Source: an uncultured Verrucomicrobiota bacterium (GTDB taxonomy: Bacteria; Verrucomicrobiota; Kiritimatiellia; RFP12; UBA3636). From it: 10,592 bases of DNA. The stretch covers positions 1-10,592 of the forward strand of contig CAMOEO010000076.1 in the NCBI GenBank assembly GCA_946612175.1, given 5' to 3'. The notes beneath the pieces were generated by a model. It saw nothing but the letters and a program-made list of their open reading frames with translations. It was not told the origin of the DNA and did not search any database. Shown here in pieces: positions 6,292 to 10,592 of this stretch (position 1 is its first letter; each line of letters starts with the position of its first letter). A program made the position numbers and the translations under genes.

Positions 6292-6519
6292 ATGCCGAAC
6301 CGCAAAGACTCCAAGACCCGCAAGCTCACGCCGCTCCGCAAGCGCAATCCGAACGGCGACGTCACCGTCATCGACGTGAACGACGTCGAATTCCTCAAGC
6401 GCTACGTCGGCGAGCAGGGCAAGATCCTCCCGCGCCGCATGAGCGGACTCAAGTCCGTCCAGCAGCGCAAGGTCAAGCAGGGCATCCGCCGCGCCCGCGC
6501 CATGGGCCTCATGATGTAG
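6292..6519 (+). CDS. rpsR: 30S ribosomal protein S18
   Basis: S18 partners with S6 on the small-subunit platform. The 75-residue length is normal. The family core is clear: FLKRYVGEQGKILPRRMSG (34-52), then VQQRKVKQGIRRARAMGLM. The N-terminus is basic (NRKDSKTRKLTPLRKR). AAGGAA (6279-6284) lies 7 bases before the ATG. It follows ssb by 34 bases and precedes rplI by 35, the conserved operon order. The three-gene spacing and strong ribosome-binding sites suggest coordinated high expression. Confidence 0.96.
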   Translation: MPNRKDSKTRKLTPLRKRNPNGDVTVIDVNDVEFLKRYVGEQGKILPRRMSGLKSVQQRKVKQGIRRARAMGLMM

Positions 6520-6554
6520 GCCGCCCCACACCGATCCCGGAAAGGAATTCCACC

Positions 6555-7007
6555 ATGTCCACCGAAGTGCTTCTCACCACCGACATCGACAAGCTCGGCC
6601 TCGCCGGCGACGTCGTGAAGGTCGCGGACGGCTACGCCCGCAACTACCTCCTCCCCCAGGGCTTCGCCGAGCCCGTGACCGAAAGCGCCAAGCGCCGCAT
6701 CGCCAAGATCAAGGCCGAGCAGGAGAAGATCCGCAAGGCCCTCCTCGACGAGGCGACCAAGCTCGCGGACTCCCTCAAGGACGCGTCCGTCACGATCCGC
6801 GCGAAGGTCAGCGAGGGCGAGGACCTCTACGGCTCGGTCGACGCCGCGCAGATCGCCAAGGCGATCCAGCTGCTCGGCTTCCCCGAGGTCACGGCCGAGA
6901 TGGTCCAGCTCGAGGAGAACATCAAGAAGATCGGGACGTTCGACGTCCCGGTCAAGGTGCACCCCGCCGTCACGCAGACCGTCAAGGTCTGGGTCGTCGC
7001 GGAGTAG
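6555..7007 (+). CDS. rplI: 50S ribosomal protein L9
   Basis: L9 binds 23S rRNA near the L1 stalk and helps keep the reading frame. The 150-residue protein has the N-terminal domain motif GLAGDVVKVADGYARNYLLPQG (15-36), a Lys/Glu-rich connecting helix (~44-75), and a C-terminal domain with GEDLYGSVDAAQIA (92-105) and IKKIGTFDVPVKVH. AAAGGAA (6541-6547) lies 7 bases before the ATG. It is the last gene of the + strand translation block; a highly structured 274-base gap follows. Confidence 0.96.
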   Translation: MSTEVLLTTDIDKLGLAGDVVKVADGYARNYLLPQGFAEPVTESAKRRIAKIKAEQEKIRKALLDEATKLADSLKDASVTIRAKVSEGEDLYGSVDAAQIAKAIQLLGFPEVTAEMVQLEENIKKIGTFDVPVKVHPAVTQTVKVWVVAE

Positions 7008-7018
7008 CCCCTCCCCGC

Positions 7019-7047
7019 GGCCGGCGCCCCCGCGCGGGGCGCCGGCC
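7019..7047 (+). terminator. Strong GC hairpin after rplI, possible terminator
   Basis: GGCCGGCGCCCC (7019-7030) pairs perfectly with GGGGCGCCGGCC (7036-7047) around a 5-base loop, 12 bases after the rplI stop. There is no T-run, so it is not a textbook intrinsic terminator. It could pause polymerase, work with Rho or protect the mRNA 3' end. A smaller 7-bp hairpin (7064-7070 with 7074-7080) follows. Confidence 0.45.
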
Positions 7048-7092
7048 CCCTGGATTCCGCCCGGCGGCGCCCCGCGCCGCGCGGGCCCTCCC

Positions 7093-7129
7093 ATGGCCAT
7101 GGCGCGCCCGTCGGACGCGCCATGGCCGT
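7093..7129 (+). terminator. Second long hairpin downstream of rplI
   Basis: GGCCATGGCGCG (7095-7106) pairs perfectly with CGCGCCATGGCC (7116-7127) around a 9-base loop. A7093-T7129 and T7094·G7128 extend it to 14 pairs. Within the loop, CC/GG can add two pairs past a C·A mismatch. It is followed by the weakly T-rich GTTCTT (7128-7133), making it a slightly better terminator candidate than the first hairpin. It also contains the palindrome CCATGGCCATGG (7091-7102). Function is inferred only from structure and position. Confidence 0.4.
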
Positions 7130-7151
7130 TCTTCGCCCTGCCGCGGGGGTC

Positions 7152-7217
7152 TGGTTGCTTTGGAACACGGAGCGACCAACACGCTTGAGCGTAATGGCTC
7201 CGTGTGCCTCGGTGTTC
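7152..7217. repeat. Structured intergenic element with alternative pairings
   Basis: TGGTTGCT (7152-7159) pairs with AGCGACCA (7171-7178) in 8 bp including one G·T. ACACGGAGC (7165-7173) also pairs perfectly with GCTCCGTGT (7197-7205). The two stems share bases 7171-7173 and exclude each other. A small ACGC/GCGT hairpin (7181-7192) sits between them. The motif GAACACGGAGC (7163-7173) recurs inverted and extended in 7196-7217. Base composition here is lower in GC than the surroundings. It looks like a dispersed repeat or small RNA element, but I do not recognise a named family, and no coding gene is supported on either strand. Confidence 0.4.
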
Positions 7218-7244
7218 ACAACAGGGAGGCGTCGGGGCGGGGCT

Positions 7245-7274
7245 TTGACCCCGCGCGGAGGGGTATGGTAGACT
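7245..7274 (+). promoter_or_regulatory. Sigma70-like promoter of the NIF3 gene
   Basis: TTGACC (7245-7250) is separated by 18 bases from TAGACT (7269-7274). Both hexamers are identical to those before ppdK. The ATG at 7282 is only 7 bases past the -10, so transcription should begin at or next to the A of ATG, giving a leaderless mRNA. No Shine-Dalgarno exists between promoter and start. Confidence 0.65.
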
Positions 7275-7281
7275 GCGGGGC

Positions 7282-8055
7282 ATGAAGACGGTACCCCTGC
7301 AGGACATCGTGCGCGCGCTCGACGAGGAGCTGCGCCTCGCCGCGTTCGCCGGCGATCCCTCCAACAACGGGCTCCAGGTCGAGGGGGCGTCGCGCGGCGT
7401 GTCGAAGGCCGTCTGCGGCGTCGACGCGACGCCCGAGCTCTTCGCCGAGGCGGCGCGCCGCGGCGCGCAGCTCTGCTTCGCCCACCACGGCATCAGCTGG
7501 GGCGCCTCGCTCGCGCGCCTCGCGGGGCGCAACTACCGCCTCGTCGCCCCGCTCGTCCGCGCCGACATCGCGCTCTACGCCGCGCACCTGCCGCTCGACG
7601 CCCATCCCCGCCTCGGCAACAACGCCGGCCTCGCCCGCGCGATCGGGCTCGAGGACCTCGCGCCGTTCGCCGAGTGGCGCGGCTTCACGATCGGCATGAA
7701 GGGCCGCTTCCCCGAGCCCGTGCCGCTCGAGGAGCTGCACCGCCGCGTCCGCGCGGCCTGCCCGGGCGGGCGCTTCGAGACGGCCGGCGCCGGCCCGGCG
7801 CTCGTCCGCACGGTCGGCGTCGTGAGCGGCGGGGCGGCGGAGGACTTCCCGCAGGCGCTCGCCGCAGGGCTCGACGCCTACGTCACCGGGGAGATCGGCC
7901 TCGCGGACTACAACGCGCTGCTCGGCGAGCCGCTCGGCTTCGTCGCCGCGGGGCACTACGCGACCGAGCGCTTCGGGCCGCGCGCCGTGGCGGAGTGGAT
8001 CGCGGAGACGTTCGGGATCGAGGCGGAGTTCGTCGACTTCGGCCTCCGGTACTAG
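7282..8055 (+). CDS. NIF3/DUF34 family metal-binding protein (GTP cyclohydrolase I type 2 homologue)
   Basis: The 257-residue protein matches the NIF3 (YbgI/YqfO) family, which forms toroidal hexamers with a di-metal centre. The biochemical role of the family is unsettled, and the common 'GTP cyclohydrolase I type 2' label should be treated as a family name only. Visible metal-site motifs are FAHHGISWG (66-74, His68/His69), YAAHLPLDAHPRLGNN (99-114, His102/Asp106) and AAGHYATER (222-230, His225/Glu229). The N-terminal DPSNNGLQVEG (25-35) is also typical. It lacks the long central insertion found in some Gram-positive members. The ATG at 7282 fits the family N-terminus and lies just past a good promoter. 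Its TAG stop interlocks with the stop of the convergent decarboxylase. No functional link to that neighbour is apparent. Confidence 0.9.
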   Translation: MKTVPLQDIVRALDEELRLAAFAGDPSNNGLQVEGASRGVSKAVCGVDATPELFAEAARRGAQLCFAHHGISWGASLARLAGRNYRLVAPLVRADIALYAAHLPLDAHPRLGNNAGLARAIGLEDLAPFAEWRGFTIGMKGRFPEPVPLEELHRRVRAACPGGRFETAGAGPALVRTVGVVSGGAAEDFPQALAAGLDAYVTGEIGLADYNALLGEPLGFVAAGHYATERFGPRAVAEWIAETFGIEAEFVDFGLRY

Positions 8056-10241
8056 CGGGGCGCCTCCGCGACGCGCAGGACGCGGCCTTCCTCGTCGCGG
8101 TTCAGGACCTCGACCATCAGGGACTTTCCTCGGACGAAGAGCCCGTGGACCGCGCCCGCGCCCTCGGTCGCGACGACGTCGAGGAGCAGGTCGATCATGG
8201 GCCGCGTGATGCGCAGGCCGGGCAGCAGCACCGGGATGCCGGGAGGGTAGGGGACGACCATCTGGCCGCAGATCCGGCCCTCGCTCTCGGCGAGCGGGAC
8301 GAGCTCGCCGTCGCAGAGCGCCGCGTCGCGCGGCAGGACCGAGACCTGCTCGTCGATCGCCGCGGGGATCGTCTTGATGCGGAACTCCTCCTCGGGCCGC
8401 CCGATGCAGTCGGCGAACTGGCGGCACACGCGGAAGAGGTATTCGAAGTGCTCCTCGACCGTGCCGACGGTGACGAGGAAGAGCAGCGTCACGGGCGAGG
8501 CCTTCTCCCACTGGATGCGCGCGGCGAGGAGCGCCTTCTCGAAGCGCTCGCGCGCCTCGGCGGTGCGGAACGAGAGCACGAGCTTGAGCGGGTCGTGCAG
8601 GTACCCCTGCGCGGCCCAGTCCGGACCGGCGCCGCCGAGCTGCGGCAGGTCCGGGAAGCAGTCCTCGACGGGCTTCCCCAGCATCGCGGCGACGCGCGCC
8701 TTGAACGCGTCGACCCAGTGCAGGCGGTCCTCCAGCAGGCCCATCCCCTCGAGGCGCATCTGGACGCCGGCGATGTCGAGCGTCGCGAGCATCGGGTAGT
8801 GCGGCGAGGTGGAGTGCCAGTAGCGCAGGAACTCGTGCAGGTCGTGGAGGAACTTCTCCGAAGAGCCGCGGCCGTGCAGCGCGAAGCGGCGGCGCAGCCA
8901 GCGGAAGGGCTTGAGGGATTCGTCCTCCAGCAGCGCGCGGAAGCGCGTCGAGACGTGGATCATCGACGCCTGCGAGAAGGCCGAGAGCGCCTTGTGCGTG
9001 GACTGCACCGCGAAGTGCGCGCCGCGCAGCTCGTTCACCGCGTTGTAGCGCGCAGGCGTGCCGTCGGCAAGCTCGGTCGAGTAGAACGGGTGGAACGCCA
9101 GGTAGGGCGCCCAGGCCTCGTCCGCGTAGAAGAGCACGCCGCGCTCCTCGCAGAGGCGCGCGACCTCCCAGGCCGGGTAGAGCACGCCCTCGTAGGTGCA
9201 GGTCGTGAGGACGAGCAGGCGAGGCGGGCCGGAGGGGCCGGCCGGGCGCGCCAGCTCCGCCTCGATGTCGGCGAGGGCGACGGGCCCCCAGATGCCGTAG
9301 CGGGGATTGTAGCGCGCGGGGAGGTAGCGCGGGACGGCGCCCGACATCACGACGGCGTGGTGGACGGACTTGTGGCAGTTGCGGTCGAGGAGGACGACCT
9401 CGCCGGGGCGCAGCAGCGTCATCAGCATCGCCTTGTTCGACGTGCTCGTGCCGTTCGTGATGAAGCACGTCGTGGCGCTGCCGAAGATCTCGGAGGCGAG
9501 GCGCTGCGCGTCGACGAGCGGCGCGGTGCCCTCGGGCGAGGAGAGGTCGCCGAGGCGCTCGACCGAGACCGAGAGGTCCGTGCGGAAGGTCATGTCGCCG
9601 AAGTCGTCGTGGAAGCCGCGCAGGAAGGGCGAGTTGTCGAACGCGTTGCCGCCGTTGTGGCCGGGCGTGTGCCAGTTGGTGCCGGCGCGGTTGCAGACGT
9701 ATTCGCGCAGCGCGGTCCAGAAGCGCGGCGACCAGAACGAGCGGAACGCGCGCTGGAGCCTCTCGCGGTTGCGCTCCGGGTGGCGGAAGATCTCCGCCGG
9801 GCGGGCGGTCCAGCGGCGCGTCGGGGCGGGCGGGTCGTCCCGGCCGGGGCTCGTGAGGACGACCTTCGGGATCGCCGGGAAGTAGGCGAGGAACCAGCGC
9901 GCGAGCGGCATGCCGTCGAGCCGCAGCTCGTGGACGGGCGTGCGGGGGCCGCCGCCCGGGGCGGGGAGGCTCTCGTCGAAGAGGAGGAGGCAGCAGTGCT
10001 TGGCGGCGTCGGAGACGAAGCGGTGGGCGCCCTGGACGTCGAAGAGCAGGCGGTCGAGCGCGGCGGGCGTGTCGGCCGTCAGGAGGCGGAGGCGGGGGAA
10101 GTCGAACGGGCGGCCGCCGGAGAAGGTCTCCTTGCAGAACGCGCGGAAGGCGTCGGAGAGGCCGTATTCCATCTCCGGGAGCGCGGTGGCGTCGTCCTCG
10201 GCCGGGGCGTGCAGGTAGATGACGTGGAGGGGCTGGAGCAT
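8052..10241 (-). CDS. PLP-dependent Orn/Lys/Arg decarboxylase, class III
   Basis: The enzyme removes CO2 from a basic amino acid to give a polyamine (cadaverine, putrescine or agmatine), for biosynthesis or acid resistance. The 729 residues fit the LdcI/AdiA/SpeC fold: N-terminal wing (~1-130), linker, PLP core and C-terminal domain. Core motifs are WHTPGHNGG (190-198), TNGTSTSNK (262-270), DRNCHKS (286-292), YADEAW with PLP-pyridine Asp374, and VQSTHKALSAFSQASM with Schiff-base Lys417. VPYPPGIP marks the C-terminal domain. About 30 extra residues lie between MIHV and HSTSPHY (roughly 430-475) compared with E. coli LdcI. Substrate cannot be read from sequence. The ATG at 10241 is preferred over the TTG at 10304, which overlaps the -35 box and would add 21 non-homologous residues. 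The only Shine-Dalgarno-like sequence is locked in a leader hairpin. It is divergent from ppdK and convergent with NIF3. Confidence 0.9.
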   Translation of the reverse strand: MLQPLHVIYLHAPAEDDATALPEMEYGLSDAFRAFCKETFSGGRPFDFPRLRLLTADTPAALDRLLFDVQGAHRFVSDAAKHCCLLLFDESLPAPGGGPRTPVHELRLDGMPLARWFLAYFPAIPKVVLTSPGRDDPPAPTRRWTARPAEIFRHPERNRERLQRAFRSFWSPRFWTALREYVCNRAGTNWHTPGHNGGNAFDNSPFLRGFHDDFGDMTFRTDLSVSVERLGDLSSPEGTAPLVDAQRLASEIFGSATTCFITNGTSTSNKAMLMTLLRPGEVVLLDRNCHKSVHHAVVMSGAVPRYLPARYNPRYGIWGPVALADIEAELARPAGPSGPPRLLVLTTCTYEGVLYPAWEVARLCEERGVLFYADEAWAPYLAFHPFYSTELADGTPARYNAVNELRGAHFAVQSTHKALSAFSQASMIHVSTRFRALLEDESLKPFRWLRRRFALHGRGSSEKFLHDLHEFLRYWHSTSPHYPMLATLDIAGVQMRLEGMGLLEDRLHWVDAFKARVAAMLGKPVEDCFPDLPQLGGAGPDWAAQGYLHDPLKLVLSFRTAEARERFEKALLAARIQWEKASPVTLLFLVTVGTVEEHFEYLFRVCRQFADCIGRPEEEFRIKTIPAAIDEQVSVLPRDAALCDGELVPLAESEGRICGQMVVPYPPGIPVLLPGLRITRPMIDLLLDVVATEGAGAVHGLFVRGKSLMVEVLNRDEEGRVLRVAEAPR

Positions 10242-10246
10242 GGGGG

Positions 10247-10270
10247 CGTCCCCCGGGGTTGCGGGGGACG
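10247..10270 (-). promoter_or_regulatory. Leader hairpin hiding the decarboxylase ribosome-binding site
   Basis: Read on the minus strand, CGTCCCCC (10270-10263) pairs perfectly with GGGGGACG (10254-10247) around an 8-base loop, ending 5 bases before the ATG. The purine-rich right arm is the only possible Shine-Dalgarno. The predicted transcription start is at about the first paired base, so the hairpin would form the extreme 5' end of the mRNA. Confidence 0.45.
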
Positions 10271-10276
10271 GCGTGT

Positions 10277-10304
10277 AGCATAGCACAACCGCCCCCGGGC
10301 GCAA
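10277..10304 (-). promoter_or_regulatory. Extended -10 promoter of the decarboxylase gene
   Basis: On the minus strand TATGCT (10282-10277) is preceded by TGC, an extended -10. A weak TTGCGC (10304-10299) lies 16 bases further upstream. The start would fall near 10270, about 30 bases before the ATG. The poor -35 suggests low or activated expression. Confidence 0.45.
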
Positions 10305-10307
10305 CCG

Positions 10308-10327
10308 AAAAAGCCGTACGGCTCTTT
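10308..10327. promoter_or_regulatory. Palindrome centred between divergent promoters, possible operator
   Basis: AGCCGTACGGCT (10312-10323) is a perfect 12-base palindrome. After one mismatch on each side, AAA (10308-10310) and TTT (10325-10327) extend the symmetry. Its centre (between 10317 and 10318) is exactly midway between the -35 boxes of the decarboxylase (ending at 10304) and ppdK (starting at 10331). This placement suits a dimeric regulator acting on both genes. The A-run/stem/T-run layout could alternatively be a short bidirectional terminator. Confidence 0.4.
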
Positions 10328-10330
10328 TCC

Positions 10331-10359
10331 TTGACCCGGAGCGGCCGTTCCGCTAGACT
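10331..10359 (+). promoter_or_regulatory. Sigma70-like promoter of ppdK
   Basis: TTGACC (10331-10336) and TAGACT (10354-10359) are separated by 17 bases. Transcription should begin near 10366, giving a leader of about 40 bases that is A-rich and holds a good ribosome-binding site, AAGGAA (10394-10399). Confidence 0.7.
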
Positions 10360-10405
10360 CTTGCGCCATTCGCAAACCCAGAAAAAGAACGAAAAGGAAA
10401 GAAAG

Positions 10406-10592
10406 ATGGCCGACACGACCAAATACGTCTACTTCTTCGGCGCCGGAAAGACCGAAGGCAACGCCGACATGCGCAACCTCCTCGGAGGCAAGGGCGCCAA
10501 CCTCGCGGAGATGGCCTCCCTCGGCCTCCCGGTCCCGCAGGGCTTCACGATCACGACCGAGGCCTGCACCCGCTACTACGACGACGGCAAGC
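10406..10592 (+). CDS. ppdK: Pyruvate phosphate dikinase, N-terminal part (truncated by window)
   Basis: PPDK interconverts pyruvate and phosphoenolpyruvate using ATP/Pi and AMP/PPi, in gluconeogenesis or PPi-linked glycolysis. Only 62 full codons are visible. They contain YVYFFGAG (7-14) and NLLGGKGANLAEMASLGLPV (24-43), followed by PQGFTITTEACTRYY. This is the hallmark N-terminus of the ATP-grasp domain of PPDK and differs from the VGGKNASLGEM form of PEP synthase. The ATG at 10406 is set by AAGGAA (10394-10399) 6 bases upstream. The strong promoter and ribosome-binding site suggest high expression. The phosphohistidine and PEP-binding domains lie outside the window. Confidence 0.93.
   Translation, partial: MADTTKYVYFFGAGKTEGNADMRNLLGGKGANLAEMASLGLPVPQGFTITTEACTRYYDDGK

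Noticed and set aside
6827..7219. Minus-strand small protein across the rplI-NIF3 gap
   Set aside because: It overlaps the rplI 3' end and spans the hairpin region, has no ribosome-binding site and no recognisable domain.
10242..10304. TTG at 10304 as the decarboxylase start
   Set aside because: It coincides with the -35 box, and the extra 21 residues are unlike the family N-terminus.
7216..10422. A 1068-codon minus-strand frame over NIF3 and the decarboxylase
   Set aside because: The translation is low-complexity Arg/Pro/Ala and overlaps the decarboxylase in a different frame. It is a GC artefact.

Overview
The window is GC-rich (roughly 70% by eye), tightly packed bacterial chromosome. 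It carries a conserved housekeeping and translation gene cluster, with a few metabolic genes at the edges. Every protein-coding gene belongs to a recognisable family. The gene order ispE / tRNA-Gln / prs / rplY / pth followed by rpsF / ssb / rpsR / rplI is an ancient bacterial arrangement. I cannot fix the phylum without a search. The GC content, the variant PRPP-synthetase loop and a PPDK gene are compatible with the PVC group (for example Kiritimatiellota or Verrucomicrobiota), but that is a guess.

Layout. 1-1914: a ClC-type anion channel/transporter with C-terminal CBS domains, behind a sigma70-like promoter. 1999-3000: ispE (MEP isoprenoid pathway), interrupted by an in-frame heptanucleotide-repeat insert and a likely internal promoter. 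Its last 14 codons lie inside a tRNA-Gln(UUG) gene (2957-3030). 3082-7007: prs, rplY, pth, rpsF, ssb, rpsR and rplI, all on the + strand with short spacers, probably one long transcript or overlapping transcripts. 7008-7281: a 274-bp intergenic region crowded with hairpins, ending in the promoter of the next gene. 7282-8055: a NIF3/DUF34 metal-binding protein, apparently leaderless. 8052-10241, minus strand: a PLP-dependent Orn/Lys/Arg decarboxylase, convergent with NIF3. Their stop codons interlock on a single CTAG. 10242-10405: a divergent regulatory region with two promoters placed symmetrically around a palindrome. 10406-end: the start of ppdK (pyruvate phosphate dikinase), truncated by the window edge.

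How the genes work together. Prs supplies PRPP for nucleotides. tRNA-Gln, L25, peptidyl-tRNA hydrolase, S6, S18 and L9 serve translation, and SSB serves replication. The genes of this block, apart from pth, have clear Shine-Dalgarno sequences. ClC, ispE, pth and NIF3 have none, and NIF3 looks leaderless.

The most unusual locus is ispE / tRNA-Gln / prs. The ispE stop codon begins exactly at the mismatched nucleotide 43 of the tRNA anticodon stem. It is the only in-frame stop between IspE and Prs. I saw no CRISPR array, transposase, phage gene, defence system or other clearly new multi-gene system.
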